NCBI GenBank assembly: GCA_963762885.1
Contig: CAVXNH010000008.1
Coordinates: 82,299-146,298 of the forward strand
Direction: 5' to 3'
Length of the DNA stretch: 64,000 bases
Source of the DNA: JASHVB01 sp963762885
Lineage (GTDB): Bacteria > Pseudomonadota > Alphaproteobacteria > Acetobacterales > Acetobacteraceae
Shown: positions 28,377 to 37,686 of the stretch, in pieces
How positions within the stretch are numbered: the stretch's first letter is position 1
Layout: every line of letters starts with the position of its first letter
Translations under genes and position numbers: made by a program
Notes under the pieces: generated by a model
Databases searched by the model: none
The model's input: only the letters and a program-made list of their open reading frames with translations
What the model was told of the DNA's origin: nothing

Positions 28377-28405
28377 TTGACGTGATTGAATCCGAAGTCA
28401 TAAGG
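28377..28405 (+). promoter_or_regulatory. Weak promoter-like pair upstream of the polyene cluster
   Basis: TTGACG, a 17-base spacer, then ATAAGG. The -35-like box is good and the -10-like box is poor. It lies in the 360-base non-coding gap 28324-28683, the only long gap before the twelve-gene cluster, so the cluster promoter must be somewhere here. The remainder of the gap holds no convincing gene and only short dyads. Confidence 0.3.
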
Positions 28406-28683
28406 AAATGCGTTGCCCTTGGGCGCAATGCCCGCTAACCGACATAGCTTGGATAACCTGCCCGCTTAGAGGGCGCGGCAGTCGGAGGCGGGATAACAAC
28501 GTGTATGTGATCGACAGCGCCGACAGCTTGTGTCCCACGATGTGGCCGACACGCCAGCCGGCGTGGCTGCGCTAGGATACCAGCGTGGCGTTTTGCGGCG
28601 CGCACCGCTATCATGGTCGTGCGTAATCCGTGACGATGCTGTGAACCGCTGTCCACGCTGACAGATTGGCAATGGAACGAACG

Positions 28684-28959
28684 ATGTCTGATCAGATTAC
28701 CCAAACACCCCAGGAAGCGGATCTCGCTCAACTTATCGTGAGCACACTCAATCTCGACATTACGGCTGACGCCATCGATCCCGAAGCGCCTTTGTTCGCC
28801 GACGGTCTTGGCCTGGATTCGATCGACATCCTCGAACTTGCCCTGGCAGTCTCACAAACCTATGGGGTTCAGCTGCGGGCGGATGACGAAAACAACGACA
28901 CGATCTTCCGGTCCCTGCGCAGTTTGAATGATGGCATCCAGCAACGCCGGCCTGGGTGA
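28684..28959 (+). CDS. Acyl carrier protein of the polyene cluster
   Basis: Protein of 91 residues with the phosphopantetheine site GLGLDSIDILELAL (Ser46). It would carry the growing aryl-polyene chain. I chose ATG 28684 (MSDQITQ), which has a GGAACG stretch 7-12 bases upstream; TTG 28666 and ATG 28672 are alternatives. The next gene starts directly after its stop codon. Aryl polyene loci usually encode two such carriers; only this one is visible here. The sequence DSIDILE and its position before a COG4648-type membrane gene match the second carrier of known loci. Confidence 0.9.
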   Translation: MSDQITQTPQEADLAQLIVSTLNLDITADAIDPEAPLFADGLGLDSIDILELALAVSQTYGVQLRADDENNDTIFRSLRSLNDGIQQRRPG

Positions 28960-29617
28960 ATGCGTGCCTTGGCGCCGCGCCTGGTTGGGGTGCTGCTGAT
29001 CATCGTGCTGTTGCTTGCCCCCCCGGCAGCGCATCTCGCCCTGGTGATGCGGCACGGAATGATGCTCGCCGGAATCCTGATTGCAGTGCAGGCGGCGCTG
29101 GTCGCCTGGATCGCGCTGTCGGCAATCGCCTCGCGGACGGTCCGCATCGGCGCGTGCGCGGTCGTTTCCGCCGGCACCCTTGTCTTGTCGCGCTTCACTG
29201 ACGGAGGACCGGTCGTTGCCGCCGCGGTACCGCATGCGATGACCTACCTCGCGCTGCTGGCTTTATTCGGTGTGTCGCTTGCAGCCGGGACGCGAACCGG
29301 TGATCACCATTCTGGCGCGCAGATCCCGAGGCTACCTGCCGCCCGGCGTCGTGCGATATACCCGTCGAGTCACCTGGGCCTGGTGCTGGTTCTTCGTCGC
29401 GCAGCTTGTCGCATCCCTGATGTTGCTGCTGTTCGCACCGCTTTACGTGTGGTCGTTGTTCATCAATCTGTGCAACCTGCCGTTGATCGTTGCCATGCTG
29501 TGCGCTGAATATGTCTATCGCCAGTGGCGTCATGCGGCGCGGCCACCGGAGCGTTTGATCGACATGTTCCGCATTGTTCGCCAGGTCAGAACCGCGCCCG
29601 TCGGCGAAGACCGGTGA
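28960..29617 (+). CDS. COG4648-type membrane protein of aryl polyene clusters (frameshifted)
   Basis: The first half (RLVGVLLIIVLLLAPPAAHL... MTYLALLALFGVSLAAG) and the second half (REPVITILARRSRGYLPPGV, then YTRRVTWAWCWFFVAQLVAS...) lie in different frames. They join if the A at 29290 (GCCGGG[A]CGCGAA) is removed, giving a polytopic protein of about 218 residues. This family sits between the ACP and AMP-ligase genes in aryl polyene loci; its biochemical role is not established. About five hydrophobic segments are visible. It starts immediately after the ACP stop codon and ends 9 bases before the ligase. Confidence 0.75.
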
Positions 29618-29626
29618 GGTCAGCCG

Positions 29627-30970
29627 ATGCATGAACTGCCATTGCTTGCCGCGTCGCGCCCGGGCCGATTGTTCGCCCGATGCGCCGATGGGCCGGTCAC
29701 GGCGCAGACGTTTCTTAACGACGTTGCCGCGCTCGCAGCGCGGCTGCCGGACGCCGGTCAGGTCGTCAATCTTTGCCGGGATCGCTATCGTTTCGCCGTC
29801 GGCTTCGCCGCCGCGCTGTGCCGGCGTCAGGTCAATCTGCTGCCGCCGCACGACGCGTCGGATATGTTCGATCAACTTAGGAACGACTATCCGGACGTCT
29901 ATTGCCTTGCCGACGATGCGCCGTCAGCCGGTCGGCATGTGTTCCTGTATCCAACCGGCTTGTCTCACGCGACGGCCCAACATGAAACTCCACGCTTTGC
30001 GGCCGCGCAGCCCGCGGCGGTGCTGTTCACCTCGGGCTCGACCGGACGGCCGCAGCCGCACAGCAGAAGTTGGGGCGATCTGGTCAACAGTGCGCAAGCC
30101 GCCGGCCGAGCGCTTGGTATCGCTTCTCTGCCGGAAGCTTCCCTGCTTGGCACCGTGCCGCATCAGCACAGCTACGGACTTGAATCTGTGCTGATGCTCG
30201 CGTTGCAGCATGGCCTGGTGCTGCATGCAGCGCGGCCGTTCTTCCCGGTGGATATCGTCGCCGCACTTGCGGATGCACCACGTCCCCGGCTTCTTGTCAC
30301 CACGCCCGTGCATCTGCGCGTCCTGCTGGCGCAGCCGGGCGACATGCCTCCGGTCGATCTGCTGCTATCGGCCACGGCGCCTTTGTCAGCGAGCCTGGCG
30401 CGCGAAGCCGAGGTCCGCTTTGCCGCGCCGCTGCACGAAATCTACGGGTGCTCGGAGGCCGGGCAGATCGCCGTGCGCCGTACCGCGGCGACCGAGGAAT
30501 GGCGCTGTCTCGACGGTATCGCGCTGCGTCAGGATGAAGTTGGCACCTGGGCATCCGGCGTCCCGATCGCCGTGGAAACTCTGTTGTCCGACGCCATCGA
30601 GCTACACGGTTCGGAACGCTTCCTGTTGCTCGGGCGCATCGCCGATCTTGTGAACATCGCCGGCAAGCGTGCGTCGCTGGCGCATTTAAATCACCATCTC
30701 AATGCAATCGACGGCGTTCTCGATGGCGCCTTTGTTGCCACAGATGACGATGGCGACACGGTCAGCCGGCTGGTCGCATTCGCAGTTGCCCCCGGTCTGA
30801 GCGCCGACTCTATCCTGGCCGAACTGCGCCAGCGGATCGACGTGGCTTTCCTGCCGCGTCCGTTGCATCTCGTCGATGCCTTGCCGCGCAACACGCTGGG
30901 CAAGCTGCCGCGCGAGGAGATCGTGCGCCTGCTGGCCGCGTCCGGACGCGCCGGCACGCAGGAGCGTTAG
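29627..30970 (+). CDS. AMP-dependent acyl/aryl ligase
   Basis: Adenylating enzyme of 447 residues. Motifs in order: VLFTSGSTGRPQPHS (A3, residues about 132-146), IYGCSEAGQIAVRR (A5), LLLGRIADLVNIAGKRA (A8) and RNTLGKLPREE with the A10 lysine. In aryl polyene pathways this protein activates an aromatic starter (for example a hydroxybenzoate or hydroxycinnamate) and loads it on the carrier protein. Its position between carrier and dehydratase genes supports that role. The A3 and A8 loops look intact. The starter molecule cannot be told from the sequence. Confidence 0.88.
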   Translation: MHELPLLAASRPGRLFARCADGPVTAQTFLNDVAALAARLPDAGQVVNLCRDRYRFAVGFAAALCRRQVNLLPPHDASDMFDQLRNDYPDVYCLADDAPSAGRHVFLYPTGLSHATAQHETPRFAAAQPAAVLFTSGSTGRPQPHSRSWGDLVNSAQAAGRALGIASLPEASLLGTVPHQHSYGLESVLMLALQHGLVLHAARPFFPVDIVAALADAPRPRLLVTTPVHLRVLLAQPGDMPPVDLLLSATAPLSASLAREAEVRFAAPLHEIYGCSEAGQIAVRRTAATEEWRCLDGIALRQDEVGTWASGVPIAVETLLSDAIELHGSERFLLLGRIADLVNIAGKRASLAHLNHHLNAIDGVLDGAFVATDDDGDTVSRLVAFAVAPGLSADSILAELRQRIDVAFLPRPLHLVDALPRNTLGKLPREEIVRLLAASGRAGTQER

Positions 30971-30973
30971 ACA

Positions 30974-31276
30974 GTGCAGACGCACTCCGCCGAGCTGCAC
31001 GTCAGGCTGGACGAACCCGCCGCCGATGGGCACTTTCCCGGCAACCCAATCGTACCCGGCGCCGTGCTGCTGCGGGAAATCCTGCGCATCGTTGCTCCGG
31101 CTGGCAAAGCGATATGTTGCGAGATTCGCGCGGCCAAATTCTTCCAGCCAGTGCGTCCTGGCGACAGTTTGACCATTCGTTGGGACGCGCAGGCACAAGG
31201 CGACATCAACTTTACCGGTTCGACGCCAACCGATCATCGTGTCCTGTCTGGCACGCTGCGTATGCGGAGCCGGTGA
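30974..31276 (+). CDS. Small FabZ/ApeI-like 3-hydroxyacyl-ACP dehydratase
   Basis: Single hotdog-fold domain of 100 residues. The catalytic helix region reads GHFPGNPIVPGAVLLREIL with His20. It would dehydrate the 3-hydroxyacyl intermediate to give each polyene double bond, together with the second dehydratase at 38462-38902. The start is GTG 30974, three bases after the ligase stop. The stop overlaps the acyltransferase start (TGATG). Shorter than FabZ, as usual for the ApeI type. Confidence 0.85.
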   Translation: MQTHSAELHVRLDEPAADGHFPGNPIVPGAVLLREILRIVAPAGKAICCEIRAAKFFQPVRPGDSLTIRWDAQAQGDINFTGSTPTDHRVLSGTLRMRSR

Positions 31277-32160
31277 TGCCCGTGACCATAACACAGGAGG
31301 AATGGGCTACCCGTCGCGAGCGCGGTTCACTGCCACTGATCCGCCTGGCCGTCTGGATCGTGCTGCGGATCGGACGGCGTGCCGGGCAAGCCTTGCTGGT
31401 GCCCGTCTGCGCCTATTTCTTTCTGTCATCGCCGAAGGCGCGCGTTGCGTCGCTGGCGTATCTGTGCCGGGCATTGGGCCGCCAACCCACAATCGCTGAC
31501 CGCTGGCGCCACTATCGTTGCTTCGCCACTTGTTTGCTCGACCGCGTGCTGTTGCTCAATGGCCGGATAGCGCAGTTCGACGTGACGGTGCATGGCGAGG
31601 CGGAGATCGACGCTGCGCGCGAACACGGCGGCGGCTGCTTCCTGTTCGGCGCCCATGTCGGCAGCTTCGAGGTGGTGCGCGCGGCCGGCCGTCACATCGC
31701 GGACGTCAGGGTCAGCCTGGTGATGTACGAAGACAATGCGCGCAAGTCGAATGCGGTGCTGCACGCAGTCAATCCGGAACTGGCAATACAGATCATCGGC
31801 CTTGGCAAGCCAGGCTCGATGTTGGCCGTGCGGGATCGGCTGGACGAGGGCTATCTGGTGGGACTTCTTGCCGATCGTTCGCTGGAGAGCGAACGGCGGA
31901 TGCAGATTCCGTTCTTTGGTAAACCCGCGCGGTTTCCGGTCGGGCCGTTCCGCATGGCGGCAATGCTCAACCGGCCGGTCGTGCTGATGCTAGGCTTGCA
32001 CCGCGGCGACGGTCGGTATGACATCGTCTTTGAAACGATCTGCGCCAGACCAGCGGACGAGCCGATCGAGGACACAATGCGGCGCTATGCCGCTCGGCTC
32101 GAACACCATTGTCGAACCGCACCCTATAATTGGTTCAACTTCTTCGACTTCTGGGCGTGA
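31276..32160 (+). CDS. LpxL/HtrB-like lipid acyltransferase
   Basis: Membrane-associated acyltransferase of 294 residues from ATG 31276. The catalytic H-x4-E motif is GAHVGSFEV (His127, Glu132), and LADRSLESERRMQIPFFGKP follows. An N-terminal hydrophobic segment (RLAVWIVLRIGRR) anchors it to the inner membrane. In aryl polyene clusters such enzymes are thought to place the polyene or an ordinary acyl chain on the lipid anchor. It overlaps the genes on both sides by single-base TGATG junctions, so translation is coupled. Confidence 0.88.
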   Translation: MPVTITQEEWATRRERGSLPLIRLAVWIVLRIGRRAGQALLVPVCAYFFLSSPKARVASLAYLCRALGRQPTIADRWRHYRCFATCLLDRVLLLNGRIAQFDVTVHGEAEIDAAREHGGGCFLFGAHVGSFEVVRAAGRHIADVRVSLVMYEDNARKSNAVLHAVNPELAIQIIGLGKPGSMLAVRDRLDEGYLVGLLADRSLESERRMQIPFFGKPARFPVGPFRMAAMLNRPVVLMLGLHRGDGRYDIVFETICARPADEPIEDTMRRYAARLEHHCRTAPYNWFNFFDFWA

Positions 32161-32762
32161 TGCAGCGTTGCTCCTGGTTGGTTCCGGCCGTCGTCGCGTT
32201 GGCCCTGACATCTGCGCCTTGCACCGTCGCCTCGGCCGATCCCCCAGCGCCTAACTGGGGATTGGCGCTGCTCATGGCCGAGATGCACAGCGTGCACCAG
32301 GCATCCGCCCGCTTTACCGAGCAACGGTTCGTGCAGATGCTGAAGCAACCGCTGCAATCGTCCGGCCGCCTGATCTACAACGCGCCGGACCGGCTGCAAA
32401 AGGAGACGCTGGCACCGGCCCCATCCGAGTTGATCGTCAACGGCGATCGCCTCACGGTGCAGCGACCGGATGGCAAGCAGCGCGACCTGTCGCTGGCGGA
32501 GGTTCCCGAAATCGGCGCCCTGGTCGAAAGCATTCGCGCCACGCTCGCCGGCGATGCGGCTACCCTGTCGCGCTATTACATCCCGACGCTGGCTGGCACC
32601 CCCAACGACTGGCTGCTCCAACTCGAACCGCGCGACGAACGGCTGCGCAAACTTCTGGCCGTGGTTCGCATCCAGGGCGAAGGGACCAGCATCCGCACCA
32701 TCGAGACGATGGAGCGTGATGGGGACCGCACCGAGATGGCGATCACGCCGGACCCGGATTGA
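32160..32762 (+). CDS. LolA-like periplasmic outer-membrane lipid carrier
   Basis: About 200 residues from ATG 32160, which overlaps the acyltransferase stop; TTG 32130 would be an alternative start. A Sec signal (LVPAVVALALTSAPCTVASA) is followed by the LolA-like pattern ASARFTEQRFVQMLKQPLQS, SGRLIYNAPDRLQKETL and SELIVNGDRLTVQRPDG. In aryl polyene loci this protein is believed to carry the finished polyene lipid across the periplasm. The MMPL-type exporter that would hand over the cargo is encoded 13 bases downstream. Confidence 0.85.
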   Translation: MQRCSWLVPAVVALALTSAPCTVASADPPAPNWGLALLMAEMHSVHQASARFTEQRFVQMLKQPLQSSGRLIYNAPDRLQKETLAPAPSELIVNGDRLTVQRPDGKQRDLSLAEVPEIGALVESIRATLAGDAATLSRYYIPTLAGTPNDWLLQLEPRDERLRKLLAVVRIQGEGTSIRTIETMERDGDRTEMAITPDPD

Positions 32763-32775
32763 AGCACGCAAGCAG

Positions 32776-35157
32776 ATGCCCGGGCGCCGCGTTATCATAG
32801 CCGTGTGGTTGCTCGCGCTGCTGGCCGGCTGCGTGGTCATCGCGCGGACCGATTTCAGCACTGACATGTCGGCCTTTCTTCCCCGCTCGCCACGGCCGGC
32901 CCAGCAGATTCTGGTCGATCAGCTCCACGAGGGCGTCGTTTCGCGAATGATCCTGCTGGCGATCGAGGGCGCGCCTCCCGAGACACTGGCGGCGCTCAGC
33001 AAGGCTTTGGCTGGCGACCTGAGATCGGACACGGCGTTCGGCATTGTCAGCAACGGCGATGCGGCAGCGTTTGAGCATGACCGGGATCTGCTGTGGCGGA
33101 ATCGCTACCTGCTAAGTCCTGCGGTCGTGCCCGGCCATTTCAGCGCGACCGCGTTGCACGCTGCGCTGGAAGCGGACGTACAATTGCTCGGTTCGGACAT
33201 GGGCATGCTGGCCAAGCAAAGCATTCCGGCTGATCCGACCGGAGAGATGCTGCGGTTGATCGGTGCTTTCGCGGGCCAGGCGCACCCGGCGACGCACGAC
33301 GGTGTCTGGATTTCCGCCGATGGCAGCAGAGCATTGCTGATGGTGCAGACCGTCGCGGCGGGCTTCGATCTGGACGCGCAGGAACAGGCGCTGCACCGCA
33401 TCGATGCCGCCTTCGCCACCGCGCGTCGTGCCGTTCCCGCTTCCATGCAGGCAGACGCCGCCCGGACACGGCTCTTGGAAACGGGGCCGCCGGTGTTCGG
33501 CGTGCAAACCCGTGCACAGATGAAATCGGACGTGCAGCGCCTGTCGCTGATCGCGACGCTACTGGTTGCTGCTATCCTGTTGTTCGCCTACCGCTCTGTG
33601 CGCATGCTAACGCTCGGACTGCTGCCGGTGCTCAGCGGGGTTATCGCAGGGATCGTCGGTGTCAGCCTGGCGTTCGGTTTCGTGCACGGCATCACCCTGG
33701 GCTTCGGCGTGACCCTGATCGGCGAGGCGGTCGACTACGCAATCTACTTGCTCACCCAAACTGCCCCAGGCGCTGCTCCGGCGGAGACCTTGCCACGCAT
33801 CTGGCCAACGCTTCGCCTGGGCATGCTGACATCCGTCTGCGGCTTCAGCGCCATGTTGCTGTCGAGTTTCGCCGGTTTCGCGCAGCTTGGCTTGTTCACA
33901 ATCACCGGCCTGGTCGTCGCGTTGGCGGTGACGCGGTGGGTGCTGCCAGCGCTGCTGCCACGAAGCTTCACCACGATCGCGTCGCTGCTGTTTGCCGCGC
34001 CGCTGCTGACGCTGATCCGTGCCGGCGCCGCGCCGCGTTTTGTCGTGCTGGGCCTGGCCGTTGCGGCGGGATGCGCTCTGGTATTGCATCACAGCCCATA
34101 TTGGGACAACGAACTCGACAGCATGAGCCCGTTGCCAGCGCAGCAAAAATCGCTCGACGCGGAGTTGCGCCGCGAGATAGGGGCGCCCGACGTTCGCTAT
34201 CTTCTGGTCGTGCAGGCGACAGATCGCGAGGCAGCGTTGATCGCCAGCGAGCAAGTCGCTGGTCGCCTCAAATCCCTCGTCGCCAACGGTGCGATCGGCG
34301 GCTTCGACGCTCCCAGCACGTGGTTGCCAAGCCAGGAGACGCAGCGTGCGCGGCGGGCGGCCCTGCCGGATGCCGCGACACTTCAGGCGAACCTGGCGCA
34401 GGCGATCGACGATACGCCGTTCCGGCCCGACATTTTCGCGCCATTCCTGGCCGATGTCGCGAGCGCGCGCATGCAACCCCTGCTGCAACGGGAGGCTCTG
34501 AACGGCACCAGCCTGGGTCTGCGACTCGATTCGCTGTTGGTGCACACCTCCGGCCACTGGCTTGCCATGTTGCCGCTGCGCGACGTTGCGAACACCGGCG
34601 CCGTCGCGGCGGCCGTGGCCGGTATGCGCGACGATCGCTTGCTGTTCCTCGACCTCAAGGCCGAATCCGATCGGTTGCTTGGGACTTATCTGCACGAGGC
34701 ATTGACGCTGTCGTTCGCCGGCGGCATCGCCATCGCCGTGCTGCTGTTGGTCAGCCTGCGATCGGCCCGGCGCACGGTCGCGGTGCTGCTGCCGCTGGCA
34801 TGCGCGGTCATCTGCACGGCTGCGCTGCTGCTGACTGCGCGCGGCCAGTTGTCGATCTTCAACCTGTTCGGCCTTCTGCTGGTCGCCGCGGTCGGTTCCA
34901 ACTATTGCCTGTTCTTCGAACGCATGGCGCCGGATGCCGATGACCCGACGCGTCAGCGCATGGTGGCGTCGCTGGTAATCGCAGATCTTTGTACCGTCAT
35001 CGGCTTCGGAATTTTATCGTTCTCAGCCATACCGGTATTGCACGGCATCGGCCTGACCGTGGCGATCGGTGCCTGCCTGAGCCTGCTGTTCGCTGCCATA
35101 CTGAGTGGGGACCGCAGCAGGCCAGCCGACCGGGCGTGGCGCCGAGGGGGAGCGTAG
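32776..35157 (+). CDS. MMPL-type lipid exporter
   Basis: RND-superfamily protein of about 793 residues from ATG 32776. An N-terminal signal-anchor is followed by a large periplasmic domain. A first group of helices (LIATLLVAAILLFAYRSVRM ... GFGVTLIGEAVDYAIYL) comes next, then a second periplasmic domain and a second helix group (VLLPLACAVICTAALLL ... LIVAAVGSNYCLFFER-like). The motif GVTLIGEAVDYAIYLL is the MMPL family proton-relay region. It would move the polyene lipid out of the inner membrane to the LolA-like carrier. The stop codon directly abuts the next start. Confidence 0.88.
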   Translation: MPGRRVIIAVWLLALLAGCVVIARTDFSTDMSAFLPRSPRPAQQILVDQLHEGVVSRMILLAIEGAPPETLAALSKALAGDLRSDTAFGIVSNGDAAAFEHDRDLLWRNRYLLSPAVVPGHFSATALHAALEADVQLLGSDMGMLAKQSIPADPTGEMLRLIGAFAGQAHPATHDGVWISADGSRALLMVQTVAAGFDLDAQEQALHRIDAAFATARRAVPASMQADAARTRLLETGPPVFGVQTRAQMKSDVQRLSLIATLLVAAILLFAYRSVRMLTLGLLPVLSGVIAGIVGVSLAFGFVHGITLGFGVTLIGEAVDYAIYLLTQTAPGAAPAETLPRIWPTLRLGMLTSVCGFSAMLLSSFAGFAQLGLFTITGLVVALAVTRWVLPALLPRSFTTIASLLFAAPLLTLIRAGAAPRFVVLGLAVAAGCALVLHHSPYWDNELDSMSPLPAQQKSLDAELRREIGAPDVRYLLVVQATDREAALIASEQVAGRLKSLVANGAIGGFDAPSTWLPSQETQRARRAALPDAATLQANLAQAIDDTPFRPDIFAPFLADVASARMQPLLQREALNGTSLGLRLDSLLVHTSGHWLAMLPLRDVANTGAVAAAVAGMRDDRLLFLDLKAESDRLLGTYLHEALTLSFAGGIAIAVLLLVSLRSARRTVAVLLPLACAVICTAALLLTARGQLSIFNLFGLLLVAAVGSNYCLFFERMAPDADDPTRQRMVASLVIADLCTVIGFGILSFSAIPVLHGIGLTVAIGACLSLLFAAILSGDRSRPADRAWRRGGA

Positions 35158-36480
35158 ATGAACATCGCGACGGCACCGCGAATGGCAGAGTGTGGCGTGT
35201 CCACGATCGTCACTCGTCTTTTGCGTTGCCTGCCACAAATCGGCTTCGCGGTGGCGGCCGTGATCGGGCTGCCCGGTTGCATCAACGCCTACTACCAGGC
35301 GCCACCCACGTCGGTGGACGAACGCCTCTATGCCTCACTTTATCCATATTTCGCGGAGTATTGCGCGGTTTCGGAGTTCAACAAGAAACCGGACATCGGG
35401 GTGAGGCTCGAGGGAGGCGGCCCTGGCGGCCATTCGGTGTTCTACCTGAACGGTGCCTGTCGTGACCACGACGCCGGCTACCCGGTGCTTGCGCTGTGCG
35501 ACGAGTCACCGGACGGGATGGCGGGACGCGGCGTAGGTATGAGCGTCAACGATCACTACAAGAATGCCAACTGGACGGCGACCGAGGGCCGGGACTTCTT
35601 TTATCACGGCGATCTGGCGCCCGGTGAGGGCGTGACGCAGGCTGCCTATGACCGCATCCAGGCCAAGGCCGAGGCGATGGGCATCCTGGATGGCGTCGAG
35701 TACCATGCCGAGGCGCTCGCGCCCAAACCCGCGGACATGTCGGTGCGAGACTACATGTATAACGTGGCTATCGGCACCGACTATGCGATCGACATCGACC
35801 GATACCGCTATTGTGCACGCGTGCCGCTGGACCGCGGCAAGGTGGCGATCATCGTACGCTACCTGAACGGGCTGAACGAACCTTATCGCACCGGGCGAAA
35901 GGAGTTCCACTGGAGCGTCCTGCGCGACAACTGCACCTACCTGGCGTATAACGCGTTGGGCGCCGTCGGGCTGTGGCGGCAGTTGCCGATCGACCGCCCA
36001 TTGCTGATTGCGGCATTCGACTTTCCGGTGCCGAAGAACGAGTTCGTCAATGTGATGTGGCGGACCAATGAAATGCCGATCGCTGACCCGGAGGCCTTGT
36101 ACAACGACACCATCGCTCGAGACACCTTCCTGCGGTTGGGTTGGTTTCCGACCGAACCCGGGGCGTTGGCCGAGGCTACGTCGGAGATACAGCCCAACGA
36201 GATCTACAACGATCATCTCCGGCTGATCTTCTACGACGAACCGGTGTTCGGTCATTTTCAAAAGCGGTTCGACAGGATCTTTGCCAACCCACGCTACACC
36301 GACCTGGCCACCAATCTGACGTATTTCTCCCGCCTGTATGGGGCGATTCTGGTCAGGCCGCGCATAACGCCGGCAACGCCGGAGCATGCGGCATTCTATC
36401 GGCGCTACTACGATGTCATCATGCAGGAGAAGACCAAGGTGGACGCCGAACTCGCCAAATTATCCGGCCCTGCCGGCTAG
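35158..36480 (+). CDS. Lipoprotein with a permuted papain-like (LRAT/YiiX-type) His...Asn-Cys motif
   Basis: I do not recognise this as a named family. The 440-residue protein has a long N-terminal signal ending in a lipobox (IGLPGC, Cys41). The mature part has a His in GGPGGHSVFYL (His92) and, 160 residues later, RDNCTYLAYNALG (Cys259). This His-then-Asn-Cys order matches circularly permuted NlpC/P60 enzymes such as YiiX or LRAT (HxxxYL ... NCxxF). Members are peptidases, amidases or thioester-based acyltransferases. The rest, including VNDHYKNANWTATEGRDFFY and FDRIFANPRYTDLATN, matches nothing I know. It sits inside the operon between exporter and ketosynthase, with no gap at the 5' side, so it should act on the polyene lipid or its anchor at the cell envelope. 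The function is inferred. Confidence 0.75.
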   Translation: MNIATAPRMAECGVSTIVTRLLRCLPQIGFAVAAVIGLPGCINAYYQAPPTSVDERLYASLYPYFAEYCAVSEFNKKPDIGVRLEGGGPGGHSVFYLNGACRDHDAGYPVLALCDESPDGMAGRGVGMSVNDHYKNANWTATEGRDFFYHGDLAPGEGVTQAAYDRIQAKAEAMGILDGVEYHAEALAPKPADMSVRDYMYNVAIGTDYAIDIDRYRYCARVPLDRGKVAIIVRYLNGLNEPYRTGRKEFHWSVLRDNCTYLAYNALGAVGLWRQLPIDRPLLIAAFDFPVPKNEFVNVMWRTNEMPIADPEALYNDTIARDTFLRLGWFPTEPGALAEATSEIQPNEIYNDHLRLIFYDEPVFGHFQKRFDRIFANPRYTDLATNLTYFSRLYGAILVRPRITPATPEHAAFYRRYYDVIMQEKTKVDAELAKLSGPAG

Positions 36481-36492
36481 TAGCGGGGCACC

Positions 36493-37686
36493 ATGGATCC
36501 CCTGCATCTCAGTCATTTTTCCATCGTCTCCAGCATCGGCTCGGGTCTGGCGGCGACGCTTGCGTCCCTGCGTTCGGGTCGCAGCGGCTTGCGACCTTGC
36601 GCGTTCGAGACCGTGGAACTGCCAACCTATGTCGGAGAGGTGGAAGCGCTGGACGATGTCAGTCTGCCGGACGGACTGGCCAGCTTTGACTGCCGCAACA
36701 ATCGTCTTGCAGAAAAGGTGTTGGCCCAGGATGGCTTCGAGGCCGCGGTGGCAGGCGCGGTGGATCGCTATGGAGCGCGGCGGATCGGCTTGTTCCTGGG
36801 TACCAGCACGTCGGGCATCCTGCACGCGGAACTCGCCTATCGCGCGCGCGATGCGGCGACCGGACGGTTGCCGGCGTGGTTCGACTACGCGCGGACGCAG
36901 AACACCGGTTCGCTGGCCTTGTATCTCCGTCGGCGGCTGGGCATCGAGGGTCCAGCCTTTGTAGTTTCCTGTGCCTGCGCTTCGACGGCGAAGGTATTCG
37001 GCAGCGCCGCGCGCATGATCCAGGCAGGGATGTGCGATGCTGCGATCGTCGGGGGTGCGGACTCGCTGTGCCTCACAACGCTGTACGGCTTCCATGCTTT
37101 GGCGCTGAATGCGCAGGGGCCGTGTCGTCCGTTCGATACCGCGCGCGACGGCATTTCCATCGGCGAGGCCGGCGGTTTCGCCTTGTTGGAAAAGCCGCAG
37201 GCGGCTTCTCATGGAAACGACATCCTGCTGCTTGGCGTCGGCGAGAGCAATGACGCGTACCACATGTCGTCGCCGCATCCCGAGGGTGTCGGCGCGCGGC
37301 TGGCCATGGAACGGGCGCTCAGTGCGGCGGGACTGCAACCGCGCGATATCGACTACATCAATCTGCACGGGACCGCGACGCGCGTGGGCGACGCCGCCGA
37401 GGACATGGCGGTATCTGCGCTGTTCGGCGGCGATACGCCGTGTAATTCCACCAAGGGCTATACCGGCCATACGCTAGGCGCGGCAGGCATCGTCGAAGCG
37501 GTCATTGCGGCATTGGCGATCCGGCACGGCGTGCTACCGGGCAGCGCCCATACCGAAACGGTCGATCCGGCGTTCCGCAGCCGCTATCAGGTTGATCCCG
37601 TGTCAGCACGTATCGATACCGTGCAGAGCAATTCTTTCGGTTTTGGCGGCAGCAATTGCAGCCTGATCTTCGGGCGGCCACGATGA
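36493..37686 (+). CDS. Beta-ketoacyl-ACP synthase (polyene chain elongation)
   Basis: Condensing enzyme of 397 residues. The catalytic triad is intact: Cys162 in VSCACASTAK, His292 in NLHGTATRVGD and His326 in TKGYTGHTLGAAG. It resembles FabF and the elongating ketosynthases of aryl polyene loci. It would extend the aryl starter with malonyl units. The following gene encodes a ketosynthase-like partner that lacks such a triad; their coupled ATGA overlap suggests a heterodimer. This is the only complete ketosynthase in the cluster. Confidence 0.93.
   Translation: MDPLHLSHFSIVSSIGSGLAATLASLRSGRSGLRPCAFETVELPTYVGEVEALDDVSLPDGLASFDCRNNRLAEKVLAQDGFEAAVAGAVDRYGARRIGLFLGTSTSGILHAELAYRARDAATGRLPAWFDYARTQNTGSLALYLRRRLGIEGPAFVVSCACASTAKVFGSAARMIQAGMCDAAIVGGADSLCLTTLYGFHALALNAQGPCRPFDTARDGISIGEAGGFALLEKPQAASHGNDILLLGVGESNDAYHMSSPHPEGVGARLAMERALSAAGLQPRDIDYINLHGTATRVGDAAEDMAVSALFGGDTPCNSTKGYTGHTLGAAGIVEAVIAALAIRHGVLPGSAHTETVDPAFRSRYQVDPVSARIDTVQSNSFGFGGSNCSLIFGRPR

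Noticed and set aside
28324..28683. A small gene or riboswitch in the gap before the polyene cluster
   Set aside because: Open frames there are short minus-strand frames without good starts, and I could not identify a conserved aptamer-like structure.
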